Shown: piece by piece, positions 9,062-17,604 of the stretch | How positions within the stretch are numbered: the first letter of the stretch is position 1 | Layout: each line of letters starts with the position of its first letter | From: Humibacter albus DSM 18994 | Lineage (GTDB): Bacteria; Actinomycetota; Actinomycetes; Actinomycetales; Microbacteriaceae | Assembly (NCBI RefSeq): GCF_000421825.1 | Contig: NZ_ATXT01000011.1 | Coordinates: 558,001 to 622,000, forward strand | Direction of reading: 5' to 3' | DNA length: 64,000 bases | Notes under the pieces: generated by a model | What the model was told of the DNA's origin: nothing | Databases searched by the model: none | Seen by the model: only the letters and a program-made list of their open reading frames with translations | Position numbers and translations under genes: made by a program

Positions 9062-9547
9062 CTAGTCGACGTGCTTGCCGACGATGGTGCCGGTCGCCTC
9101 GAACTCCGCGACCTGGGCGATGCGTCGCACGTGACGCTCCTCGAACGAGAACGGTTCGGCGATGAACGTGTCGATGAACGAAATGGCCTCGTCGACGGTG
9201 TGCTGGCGGGCTCCGATCGCGATCACGTTCGCGTCGTTGTGCTGTCGAGCAAGCAGCGCGGTGCTCTCGTTCCAGACCAGGGCGGCACGGATGCCACGCA
9301 CCTTGTTCGCCGAGATCTGCTCCCCGTTGCCGGACCCGCCGAACACGACACCGAGCGCCTGCACCCCTGCCTCCTGGTCTGCGATGACGCCCTTCGCGGC
9401 GTTGATGCAGAAGGCGGGATAGTCATCCAGTGGATCGAAGTCTTGCGGTCCGTGGTCGATCACCTCGTGGCCCTGCTCGCGCAGATGCTGCTGCAGAGTC
9501 TGGGAGAACTCGAGGCCGGCGTGGTCGGTACCGATGTGGATGCGCAT
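9062..9547 (-). CDS. rpiB: Ribose-5-phosphate isomerase B
   Basis: Interconverts ribulose 5-phosphate and ribose 5-phosphate in the pentose phosphate pathway. Family motifs are GTDHAG at the N-terminus, FGGSGNGEQISANK in the middle (actinobacterial RpiB uses this Ser/Glu site in place of a catalytic Cys) and RQHNDANVIAIGAR. Start ATG 9547 (MRIHIGTDHAG) gives the usual length of 161 residues; an ATG at 9556 is possible. It lies 9 bp upstream of nei1 and is probably co-transcribed with it. Confidence 0.94.
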   Translation of the reverse strand: MRIHIGTDHAGLEFSQTLQQHLREQGHEVIDHGPQDFDPLDDYPAFCINAAKGVIADQEAGVQALGVVFGGSGNGEQISANKVRGIRAALVWNESTALLARQHNDANVIAIGARQHTVDEAISFIDTFIAEPFSFEERHVRRIAQVAEFEATGTIVGKHVD

Positions 9548-9591
9548 GGCTCTCATTTTAGAGATCGCCGACGTCCTTCACGCGCTCCGCT

Positions 9592-10353
9592 TCACGTCGT
9601 CAGGATGACCGGGCCGTCCTCGGTGATCGCCACCGTGTGCTCGCTGTGCGCCGTGCGCGAGCCCGTCGCGCTGCGCAGCGTCCAGCCATCGTCGTCGGTA
9701 ACCAGTTCGTCGGTGTCCGCCATGATCCACGGCTCGATCGCCAACAGCAGTCCCGGCCGCAACCGGAAGCCACGGCCGACACGACCGTCGTTGGCGATGT
9801 GCGGGTCCTGATGCATGGTCGTTCCGACACCGTGACCGCCGAACTCCATGTTCACCCGATAACCGTCGCCCCGAAGAACCTCGCCGACAGCAGCCGAGAT
9901 GTCGCCGACCTTGCCTCCGGGCTGTGCCGCGGCGATGCCTGCGGCGAGCGCGCGTCGGGTGGTGTCGATCATCGCGAGGTCCGGCGCGGCCGCGTTCCCG
10001 ACGACGAAGCTGATGGCGGAGTCGGCCACGAGCCCGTTCAGCGACACGGCGAGATCGAGCGTCAGAAGATCGCCATCGCGCAGCGCGTAGTCGTGAGGCA
10101 GCCCGTGCAGCACGGCGTCGTTGACAGACGTGCAGATGTAGTGGGAGAACGGTCCGCGACCGAACGACGGCGCGTAGTCGACGTAGCACGACTCGGCGCC
10201 GGCATCCGTGATCAGCTGCGACGTCCAGCCGTCGATCTCGAGCAGATTGGTGCCCACTGTCGCCCGCGACTGCATGGTGCGCAGGATCTCGGCGACCAGC
10301 GCTCCGGTCGCTTTCGCACGCTCCACCTCGGCGTGGCTCAATACCTCGATCAT
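9592..10353 (-). CDS. map: Type I methionine aminopeptidase
   Basis: Removes the initiator methionine from nascent proteins; a dinuclear metallopeptidase of the pita-bread fold. Visible metal and catalytic positions include the SVNDAVLHG His region, DLLTLDLAV, VADSA, GHGVGTTMHQDP and the Glu in LAIEPW. Start ATG 10353 (MIEVLSHAEVERAKA) gives 253 residues, normal for type Ia enzymes without the N-terminal zinc finger. It sits between rpiB and the DsbA-like gene; the genome may carry a second map near the ribosomal protein genes. Confidence 0.93.
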   Translation of the reverse strand: MIEVLSHAEVERAKATGALVAEILRTMQSRATVGTNLLEIDGWTSQLITDAGAESCYVDYAPSFGRGPFSHYICTSVNDAVLHGLPHDYALRDGDLLTLDLAVSLNGLVADSAISFVVGNAAAPDLAMIDTTRRALAAGIAAAQPGGKVGDISAAVGEVLRGDGYRVNMEFGGHGVGTTMHQDPHIANDGRVGRGFRLRPGLLLAIEPWIMADTDELVTDDDGWTLRSATGSRTAHSEHTVAITEDGPVILTT

Positions 10354-10370
10354 GTGTTCGCCGTTCCCGC

Positions 10371-10970
10371 TCAGTCGAAGATCGGCTCGCGGGTGCGGCT
10401 GCGCTTGAGCTCGAAGAAGCCGTCGTACGACGCGGCGGCCACGATGCCGTCCCACAGGGCCAGCGCCTTCTCACCGCGGGGCGTCGGCGAGATGACCGGC
10501 CCGAAGAACGCAGTGCCGTTCACCGCGATGACCGGGGTCCCGACGTCCTGTCCGACCCGCTGGATGCCGTCGGCGTGGCTCGCGCGCAGCGGTGCGTCGA
10601 ACTCGTCGGAGTCGGCGTACCGCGCGTACTCCTCCGGCAACCCGAGCTCGGCGAGCGCCTCCGCGATCACGGCCTCGACATCCTTTCGATGCCCGACGTG
10701 GATGCGCGCGCCGAGCGCGTCGTAGAGCGGTTTGACGGCATCCTGCCCCTGCAGCTCCCCCACCGCGGTCACGAGGCGTGCGTACCGAAGAGTGCGCGGA
10801 AGAGACCGGCGGTAGGAGTCGGAGACGTCCTTATCCTCGTTCAGCACGTACAGGCTCATGATGTGCCAGGTCACGTTCAGCTCGCGGTGCGGGGCGACCT
10901 CGTCCACCCAGCGAGAGGTCATCCAGGCCCACGGGCAGGAGGGGTCGAACCAGAAATCAACGTCGGTCAT
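10371..10970 (-). CDS. DsbA-fold protein of the mycothiol-dependent reductase family (Rv2466c-like)
   Basis: 199 residues, closely matching the pattern of mycobacterial Rv2466c (FWFDP-CPW-W at the N-terminus, GTPVIAVNG with cis-Pro, FELKRSRTREP at the end). Rv2466c is a mycothiol-dependent thioredoxin-fold reductase with a CPWC active site. Here the motif reads CPWA: the second cysteine is alanine, suggesting a monothiol mechanism or an altered function. Start ATG 10970 fits the family; ATG 10979 is also in frame. It is divergent from pepN, the same neighbourhood as in mycobacteria. Confidence 0.88.
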   Translation of the reverse strand: MTDVDFWFDPSCPWAWMTSRWVDEVAPHRELNVTWHIMSLYVLNEDKDVSDSYRRSLPRTLRYARLVTAVGELQGQDAVKPLYDALGARIHVGHRKDVEAVIAEALAELGLPEEYARYADSDEFDAPLRASHADGIQRVGQDVGTPVIAVNGTAFFGPVISPTPRGEKALALWDGIVAAASYDGFFELKRSRTREPIFD

Positions 10971-11129
10971 GGCATCCATCTCAGCACGTCCGCCCCGACT
11001 GCTGTGGTCGGCGGGCAGCCTCAGGCGCCACCTCTCCCCCGGCACCCCTCCCGTACGGACGGCCACACCCTAGGCTGGGATGTCGGACGCCTTTCACGAG
11101 ACGGCGTCGGCACAGACACAGGGAGAACC

Positions 11130-13706
11130 ATGCCAGGAGAGAACCTCACGCGCATCGAGGCGGCCGAGCGCGCCGCCCTCATCTCGACCCATTCGTACGT
11201 GGTCGACATCGACGTCACCACGCCGGAGGGCGGGGTGCGCGAGGAGACGTTCCACAGCCGCAGCACCGTGCGATTCTCCGCACGAGCCGGCTCATCCACC
11301 TTCATCGACGCCATCACGAAGAACGTGCGGTCGATCACGTTGAACGGTCGCGAGCTCGACCCCGCCGTCGTGAGCGACGGCGTGCGCATCCAGCTCGACG
11401 GTCTCGACGACGAGAACGAGTTGATCGTGGATGCCGACATGCTCTTCACGAACACCGGCGAGGGCCTGCACCGCTTCGTCGACCCGGTCGACGGCGAGGT
11501 GTACCTCTACACGCAGTTCGAGGTGCCCGACTCCCGGCGCATGTTCGCCGTCTTCGAGCAACCCGACCTCAAGGCGACGTTCCGGTTCACGGTGACCACC
11601 CCGGCCGGGTGGGCCGTCGTCAGCAACTCGCCGGAAGCATCCGTCTCCGAGTCCGGCGCAGTGAAGACCACCGTGTTCGAGGACACGCCCATGATTTCGT
11701 CGTACATCACCGCCCTCATCGCCGGGCCGTATTCGAGCTGGCGCTCGGAGCTCACGAGCCGCGACGGCCGCACCATTCCGCTCGGCGTTTACGCACGCGC
11801 ATCGCTGGCGGAGTTCATGGATGCCGACTACATCTTCGACAAGACCCGCGAGGGTTTCGCGTTCTACGAGGAACGCTTCGACGTGCCCTACCCGTTCGCG
11901 AAGTACGACCAGCTCTTCGTGCCGGAGTTCAACGCGGGCGCCATGGAGAACGCGGGCGCGATCACGTTCACCGAAACGTACGTGTTCCGTTCCAAGGTGA
12001 CCGACGCGATCAAGGAGCGCCGCGTCGTCACGATCCTCCACGAGCTCGCGCACATGTGGTTCGGCGACCTGGTCACCATGAAATGGTGGAACGACCTGTG
12101 GCTGAACGAGTCGTTCGCCGAGTACGCCTCCACTCTCGCCACCGCCGAGGCCACCGAGTGGCACGAGGCGTGGACGACGTTCGCTGCCATGGAGAAGAGC
12201 TGGGCGTACCGACAGGATCAGCTGCCGTCGACGCATCCGATCGTGGCCACGATCAACGACCTGGAGGACGTGCAGGTCAACTTCGACGGCATCACTTACG
12301 CCAAGGGCGCCTCGGTGCTCAAGCAGCTCGTGGCGTGGGTGGGGCAGGACGACTTCCTCGCCGGGGTCTCTCAGTACTTCAAGAAGCACGCGCACTCCAA
12401 CACCGAGTTGCGCGACCTGCTCGTCGAGCTGGAGGCGACCAGCGGACGCGATCTCGCCTCGTGGTCCAAGCTGTGGCTGGAGACCGCGGGCGTGAACACG
12501 CTGCGCCCCGAGATCACGGTGGATGCCGACGGCATGATCACCTCGTTCGCCGTTCTCCAGAGCGCTCCCGCCGACTACCCGACGCTGCGGCCGCACCGCC
12601 TGGCGATCGGTCTTTACAACCTGCACGAGAACGCAGACGGCAAGCAGGCCCTCGTGCGCGACCAGCGGCTCGAGCTCGACGTGGACGGTGAGCGCACCGA
12701 GGTTCCGGAGCTGATCGGGACTCGGCGCGCCAACCTCGTGCTGATCAACGACGACGATCTCGCGTACGCGAAGATCCGGCTCGACGGCGCATCGCTCGCT
12801 GTCGCCGTCAAGCACCTGGCCGATATCCAGTCGCCGCTCGCGCGATCGCTGGTCTGGGGCTCCGTGTGGGATGCCACTCGTGACGCCGAGACGCCGGCCA
12901 GCGACTACGTGCACCTCGTGCTGGGCAACATCGGCGCCGAGACGGAGTCGACGACGCTGCGCACGACGCTCAACCAGCTGATGCTGAGCGTGAACGCCTA
13001 CGTGGCACCGGAACGACGCGCGGCTCTGCGGCACGAGGCGGCCGACACGCTGTGGCGGCTCGCCTCGGGCGCCGAGCCGGGTTCGGACGCCCAGTTCCAG
13101 TTCGTGAAGTTCTTCGCCGCGCTGGCCTCGACGCCCGAGCAGCTCGACTCGGTCGCCGCGCTCCGCGCCGGCTCCGTCTCGCTCGACGGGCTCACGATCG
13201 ACACCGACCTCTCGTGGGAGCTGCTCACCTCGCTGGTGGCCGGCGGTCGCGCCGGAACGTCCGAGATCGACGGCGCCCTGTCCGCCGACAACACGGCCAC
13301 CGGTGCGCAGGCCGCGGCGCAGGCGCGCGCGGCGATCCCGACGGCGGAGGGGAAGGCATCCGCCTGGGCGAGCGTGTTCGACTCCGACCAGCTCCCGAAC
13401 ACCATCGTGCGGATGACCGGGGTCGGCTTCCAGCGTGCCGCCGATGTGACAGTGCTCGAGCCGTACGTCGCGAAGTACTTCGACGCACTGCAGTCGGTGT
13501 GGGCCTCGCGCACCTACAAGATCGCGGAGTACCTCGTGGAGGGAATGTTCCCGTTCCCCCTCGCCGATGCGCGCCTCGCCTCGGCGACCCGGGAATGGCT
13601 GGACGCGAATCCCGAGCCCGCCGCTCTGCGCCGCCTCGTCACCGAGAACCTCGCCGCGGTGCAGCGCGCCCTGGCAGCCCAGGAGCGAGATCGCGCCCAG
13701 GCCTGA
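11130..13706 (+). CDS. pepN: Aminopeptidase N (M1 family zinc metallopeptidase)
   Basis: Cytosolic aminopeptidase of 858 residues, standard for actinobacterial PepN. The exopeptidase motif GAMENAG is at about 271. The zinc site HELAH is at 304-308 and the third ligand Glu327 follows in NESFAEY. The C-terminal half is the helical ERAP1-like domain. Start ATG 11130 has GGGAGA upstream. A strong hairpin at 13741-13780 ends the transcript. Confidence 0.96.
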   Translation: MPGENLTRIEAAERAALISTHSYVVDIDVTTPEGGVREETFHSRSTVRFSARAGSSTFIDAITKNVRSITLNGRELDPAVVSDGVRIQLDGLDDENELIVDADMLFTNTGEGLHRFVDPVDGEVYLYTQFEVPDSRRMFAVFEQPDLKATFRFTVTTPAGWAVVSNSPEASVSESGAVKTTVFEDTPMISSYITALIAGPYSSWRSELTSRDGRTIPLGVYARASLAEFMDADYIFDKTREGFAFYEERFDVPYPFAKYDQLFVPEFNAGAMENAGAITFTETYVFRSKVTDAIKERRVVTILHELAHMWFGDLVTMKWWNDLWLNESFAEYASTLATAEATEWHEAWTTFAAMEKSWAYRQDQLPSTHPIVATINDLEDVQVNFDGITYAKGASVLKQLVAWVGQDDFLAGVSQYFKKHAHSNTELRDLLVELEATSGRDLASWSKLWLETAGVNTLRPEITVDADGMITSFAVLQSAPADYPTLRPHRLAIGLYNLHENADGKQALVRDQRLELDVDGERTEVPELIGTRRANLVLINDDDLAYAKIRLDGASLAVAVKHLADIQSPLARSLVWGSVWDATRDAETPASDYVHLVLGNIGAETESTTLRTTLNQLMLSVNAYVAPERRAALRHEAADTLWRLASGAEPGSDAQFQFVKFFAALASTPEQLDSVAALRAGSVSLDGLTIDTDLSWELLTSLVAGGRAGTSEIDGALSADNTATGAQAAAQARAAIPTAEGKASAWASVFDSDQLPNTIVRMTGVGFQRAADVTVLEPYVAKYFDALQSVWASRTYKIAEYLVEGMFPFPLADARLASATREWLDANPEPAALRRLVTENLAAVQRALAAQERDRAQA

Positions 13707-13740
13707 CCCGCCGAGGCGGCGAGCCAGAACGAATACTCTC

Positions 13741-13780
13741 GCGGGTGCATCCGTCTCATCCTCTGGACGGATGCACCCGC
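13741..13780 (+). terminator. Hairpin terminator after pepN
   Basis: Perfect 15-bp inverted repeat (GCGGGTGCATCCGTC / GACGGATGCACCCGC) with a 10-nt loop, 35 nt downstream of the pepN stop. It has no long T-run. Confidence 0.7.
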
Positions 13781-13807
13781 ACCGTCTTCACCCGTAGCGT
13801 GGTGGGC

Positions 13808-14719
13808 ATGATCGAAATAGAAGGCCTCACCAAGAGGTACGGCCCCAAGCTCGCCGTCGACGACGTCAGCTTCACCGTACGTCCCGGGATCGTCACCGGG
13901 TTCCTCGGACCGAACGGCGCCGGCAAGTCGACGACCATGCGCATGATCATGGGTCTCGACAAGCCCAACGCCGGAAGCGCGCTCGTGGCCGGCAAGCCGT
14001 ACGCTGCCCACCGCGCTCCGCTGCACGAGGTCGGCGCGCTGCTCGAGGCCAAGGCGGTGCACACCGGCCGCACCGCGTTCAACCACCTGCTCGCGCTCGC
14101 GGCGACCCACGGCATCCCGAAGAGCCGGGTCAGCGAGGTCATCGCGATGACCGGCCTCGAGTCGGTGGCGAAGAAGCGCGTCGGGGGTTTCTCGCTCGGC
14201 ATGGGGCAACGGCTGGGGATCGCGGCCGCACTGCTCGGCGACCCGCACACGCTCATCCTCGACGAGCCTGTCAACGGCCTCGACCCGGAGGGCGTTCGCT
14301 GGGTTCGCGAGTTCTGCCGCTACCTGGCCGCCGAGGGCCGCACCGTCTTCATCTCGTCGCACCTGATGAGCGAGATGGCGCAGACGGCTGACCACCTCAT
14401 CGTTCTCGGGCGAGGCCGAGTGCTCGCGGATGCCCCGATCGCCGACGTCATCGCCGGTGCCACCCGCCGCACCGTACGGGTCCGCTCCCCACGGGCGCCG
14501 GAGCTCGCAGCCGCTCTCGCCGGCCCGGATGTCACCGTCACCTCCTTCGATGACGGCGCCCTCGAGGTCGCCGGACTGCAGGCGGCGCAGATCGGCGACG
14601 CCGCGGCACTGGCCGGCATCGCGCTGCACGAACTGACTCCCGTCGACGCCTCCCTCGAGGAGGCCTACCTCGAACTCACGCAGGACGAGGTCGAATACCA
14701 CTCGGAGGTGGCCCGATGA
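13808..14719 (+). CDS. ABC transporter ATP-binding protein (ABC-2 exporter)
   Basis: ATPase of 303 residues. Walker A GPNGAGKST is at 34-42, the signature SLGMGQ at 129-134 and Walker B with Asp152-Glu153. A C-terminal domain after residue 215 is typical of DrrA/CcmA-type exporters. It overlaps the following permease gene by 4 nt (ATGA), so the two form one transporter. The substrate is not evident. TAGCGT at 13795-13800 lies 7 nt before ATG 13808, indicating a leaderless mRNA. Confidence 0.92.
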   Translation: MIEIEGLTKRYGPKLAVDDVSFTVRPGIVTGFLGPNGAGKSTTMRMIMGLDKPNAGSALVAGKPYAAHRAPLHEVGALLEAKAVHTGRTAFNHLLALAATHGIPKSRVSEVIAMTGLESVAKKRVGGFSLGMGQRLGIAAALLGDPHTLILDEPVNGLDPEGVRWVREFCRYLAAEGRTVFISSHLMSEMAQTADHLIVLGRGRVLADAPIADVIAGATRRTVRVRSPRAPELAAALAGPDVTVTSFDDGALEVAGLQAAQIGDAAALAGIALHELTPVDASLEEAYLELTQDEVEYHSEVAR

Positions 14720-15579
14720 CCACGGCGACCGAAACCCGTCCCGCCACGAGCCCGCTCGACGGCGTCCGACTCAGCTTCGGCGGCATCGTCCGCTCCGAGT
14801 GGATCAAGCTGCGCAGCCTGCGCTCCACCTTCTGGTGCCTTGCGCTGGTCGTCGTGTTGTCCGTCGGCTTCTCGACACTCGTCGCCGGCGTCTACCACCT
14901 CGAGAACGCCTCCGCGATCCCCGCGGAGGGCGCACGTCAGATGCAGGTACTCGCGGCGACAGTCGGCGTCAGCTTCACACAGTTGGTCGCGGCCGTGCTG
15001 GGCGTGCTCGTCATCACCGGTGAGTACAGCACGGGCATGATCCGCTCGACGTTCGCCGCCGCCCCCGGCCGTCTCGGTGCGTACTTCGGAAAGCTCCTGG
15101 TGCTCGCCGTCGTGGTGTTCGTCGTCTCCGCAGTGTCGCTGGCGCTCTCCGCGCTCGTCTCCACGGCGATCTTCTCCGGGCGGGGCCTGACCACCGACCT
15201 CTTCGCCGGCCAGACGCTGTACCCGCTTCTTGGCGCCGCCTGCTACCTGACACTCATCGCTGCGATGGCGTACACCGCCGGCGTCATCATCCGGAACGCG
15301 GGCGGCGGCATCGCCACCGTACTCGGGCTGCTGCTCGTGCTCCCCGTGGTGATCAACCTCGCCGGCGCTCTCACACACGCACAGTGGGTCAGCAACCTCG
15401 GCCAGTTCCTGCCGTCTTCGGCCGGCGGCCAGCTCTATGCGTTCCAGCCCGAGCACGCGGCGACGGCGGCCTCCGGTGTGATCTCGCTGGATGCGTGGCA
15501 GGGCCTGGGCGTGCTCGCCCTGTGGGTCGTCATCCCGGTGATCGTCGGCGCCGTGCTCATCAAGCGGCGCGACGTGTAA
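14716..15579 (+). CDS. ABC-2 type permease
   Basis: Membrane partner of the preceding ATPase, 287 residues. After a cytoplasmic N-terminus comes SEWIKLRSLRSTFW, a very common opening of actinobacterial ABC-2 permeases, then about six hydrophobic segments. The start overlaps the ATPase stop (translational coupling). It ends with IKRRDV, a positively charged cytoplasmic tail. Substrate unknown. Confidence 0.9.
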   Translation: MTTATETRPATSPLDGVRLSFGGIVRSEWIKLRSLRSTFWCLALVVVLSVGFSTLVAGVYHLENASAIPAEGARQMQVLAATVGVSFTQLVAAVLGVLVITGEYSTGMIRSTFAAAPGRLGAYFGKLLVLAVVVFVVSAVSLALSALVSTAIFSGRGLTTDLFAGQTLYPLLGAACYLTLIAAMAYTAGVIIRNAGGGIATVLGLLLVLPVVINLAGALTHAQWVSNLGQFLPSSAGGQLYAFQPEHAATAASGVISLDAWQGLGVLALWVVIPVIVGAVLIKRRDV

Positions 15580-15627
15580 CGAAGAACCCCGGCGACCGGC
15601 GGCGACACCCGCCGGCTGCCGGTGAGC

Positions 15628-15670
15628 GGATGCCTGCGGGCGGCGAAGGGGACGCCGGCCGCAGGCATCC
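15628..15670 (+). terminator. Hairpin terminator after the ABC-2 operon
   Basis: Long inverted repeat: GGATGCCTGCGG pairs with CCGCAGGCATCC, with an inner GGCG/CGCC stem. It starts 49 nt after the permease stop. Confidence 0.65.
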
Positions 15671-15732
15671 ATCATGTGCGTCCCTAGGCAGCACCCAGGA
15701 TCGGTCCAGGCCGCTCACTAAACTCGACCACG

Positions 15733-16953
15733 ATGCATTTCACCGCGTTTCCCACTGATTCCGATCTGACGTCGCCCACGTTCTGGGGCCGGATCCTCGG
15801 CGTGCTCGTCGCTTCGGGATGGACGCTGGTCAGGGTCGCGGTGATCATCGCGATCGCCATCCTCGTGGCATGGATCATGCGCTTCGTGATCCGTCGGGTC
15901 GTGCGTCGGATCGTCTCCGGCGTGAAGAAGAAGCAGAACGTCGACGACACGCAGGCACTCACGGCTTCTCCCATCGCCGCGGTGCGCGTCGTGCAGCGCA
16001 CCCGCACGCTCGGCACCGTGCTCAGCAACATCGTGAACGTCATCGTGGTCATCATCGCGATCATCTGGATCGTCTCCACGATCAACCCCACCATCCTCAG
16101 CTCGTTCGCGCTGCTCACCGCGGCGCTCGGAGCCGGCCTCGGTTTCGGCGCACAGAACATCGTCAAGGATGTGCTCAACGGGCTCTTCATGGTGATCGAG
16201 GACCAACTCGGCGTCGGCGATGTCGTCGACCTCGGTCCCGCGACCGGGATCGTCGAGGTGGTCGGCATTCGCGTCACGCAGATCCGGGACGTGAACGGCA
16301 CGCTCTGGTTCGTGCGCAACGGCGAGATCCTGCGCGTCGGCAACATGTCGCAGGGCTGGGCCCGGGTGGTCACCGATCTCGCCGTCCCCTATGACGCCGA
16401 TGTCGAAGCGGTGCAGGAGCGCATGCTCAAGGTCGCGACGGAGCTGGCCACCTCGCCGCGCTGGCGCACCCGTTTCGTCGAGAAGCCGGAACTGTGGGGA
16501 ATCGAGTCCGTCTCCAGCGACGCCGTCGTGCTGCGTGTGGTGATGAAGACGCACACGACCGCGAAGGACGATGTCGCCCGCGAGTTGCGCAAGCGCCTCA
16601 AGGATGCTCTCGACGAGATGAACGTGACCCTCCCCTCACTCGCCAGCGTGGTGCTGACCGGGTTCGACGGTGCCGCCAGCATCACCGGGGCCCACCCACC
16701 GCGTACCCGCCCCACCCCGGTGGTGACCACGCAGGATCCCAAGAAGGCCAAGCGCAAACGGTCGAAACGCGAGCCGGCCGCGCCGGCGGGGTCGGCGGGA
16801 TCGGCGACCGAGAGTTCCGCGCCCGCGACCTTGCGGCATCCTCAAGCCATCACGAAGCCGTCCGCCCCCGACGCGAGCACGGCACCGAAGAACCCGTCGC
16901 CCGGTGAGCACGGACTGCAGAGCGACCACCACACCGACGAAGGACGATCGTGA
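15733..16953 (+). CDS. mscS: Small-conductance mechanosensitive channel (MscS family)
   Basis: Tension-gated channel that releases osmolytes on hypo-osmotic shock. Two to three transmembrane helices lie at about 20-50 and 95-150. The pore-lining TM3 is followed by LGAGLGFGAQNIVKDVLNG, the family signature, and the beta-domain motif around VGDVVDLGPATGIVEVVGIR. The last 90 residues are a proline/alanine-rich charged cytoplasmic tail, longer than in E. coli MscS. TAAACT at 15719-15724 lies 8 nt before ATG 15733, so the mRNA is probably leaderless. Its stop overlaps the glbO start. Confidence 0.93.
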   Translation: MHFTAFPTDSDLTSPTFWGRILGVLVASGWTLVRVAVIIAIAILVAWIMRFVIRRVVRRIVSGVKKKQNVDDTQALTASPIAAVRVVQRTRTLGTVLSNIVNVIVVIIAIIWIVSTINPTILSSFALLTAALGAGLGFGAQNIVKDVLNGLFMVIEDQLGVGDVVDLGPATGIVEVVGIRVTQIRDVNGTLWFVRNGEILRVGNMSQGWARVVTDLAVPYDADVEAVQERMLKVATELATSPRWRTRFVEKPELWGIESVSSDAVVLRVVMKTHTTAKDDVARELRKRLKDALDEMNVTLPSLASVVLTGFDGAASITGAHPPRTRPTPVVTTQDPKKAKRKRSKREPAAPAGSAGSATESSAPATLRHPQAITKPSAPDASTAPKNPSPGEHGLQSDHHTDEGRS

Positions 16954-17471
16954 GCGACACCCTCTCTCCCGCGGGCTCGGATGACACCGCGGACGACGCC
17001 GCACGGACTGCAACACGCGGCACGAGCGATCGAGTGGTTCCGCGCGTCGCCGCGCCCGTTAAGCTACGAAGCTCCGAGAGCGGCGAGTCCGCTACCGGCA
17101 ACTTCTACGAGCAGATCGGCGGCCACGAGACGTTCCAGCGGCTCGTCGAGCTGTTTTATCGCGGTGTCGCCAACGATCCGGTGCTGCGCCCGATGTATCC
17201 GGAACAAGACCTCGGCCCCGCCTCCGACCGGTTGCGCATGTTCCTGGAGCAGTACTGGGGCGGACCGACCACATACAGCGAACGACGCGGGCATCCCCGA
17301 CTGCGCTTGCGCCATCAGGCGTTCAAGGTGAATCCGGAAGCCCGCGATCGCTGGCTCTCCCACATGCGTGCGGCAATCGACCAGCTGCAGCTGCCGCCGT
17401 TGCAGGATGCCACGCTCTGGTCGTACCTGGAGCGCGCGGCCCACGCGCTCGTCAACACCTTCGAGGAGTAG
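16950..17471 (+). CDS. glbO: Group II truncated hemoglobin (GlbO)
   Basis: Heme protein with 2-on-2 globin fold, thought to bind oxygen or detoxify reactive nitrogen species. The globin core starts about residue 50 (NFYEQIGGHETFQRLVELFY). LRLRHQAFKV contains the proximal His on helix F, and YWGGP is typical of group II. A disordered N-terminal extension of about 48 residues precedes it. The GTG at 16950 overlaps the mscS stop (GTGA), so translation is coupled. GlbO lies near pepN in mycobacteria too (Rv2470). Confidence 0.92.
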   Translation: MSDTLSPAGSDDTADDAARTATRGTSDRVVPRVAAPVKLRSSESGESATGNFYEQIGGHETFQRLVELFYRGVANDPVLRPMYPEQDLGPASDRLRMFLEQYWGGPTTYSERRGHPRLRLRHQAFKVNPEARDRWLSHMRAAIDQLQLPPLQDATLWSYLERAAHALVNTFEE

Positions 17472-17604
17472 GCCGCCCGCGTTCGCGGCGTGCTACGTCG
17501 GCTACTGGTGCTGCGTCGGCCACGGCGTACCGTTTCACGGCTCGCCTCCCGTAGCGCTGTCGGGCGATACTGGTTCGACGCGATCCGATCGAAGGAGACC
17601 CCGG

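Noticed and set aside
7853-9811. Long open frame (652 codons) on the plus strand
   Set aside because: It lies antisense to nei1 and rpiB, has no domain, and follows from the codon bias of GC-rich genes.
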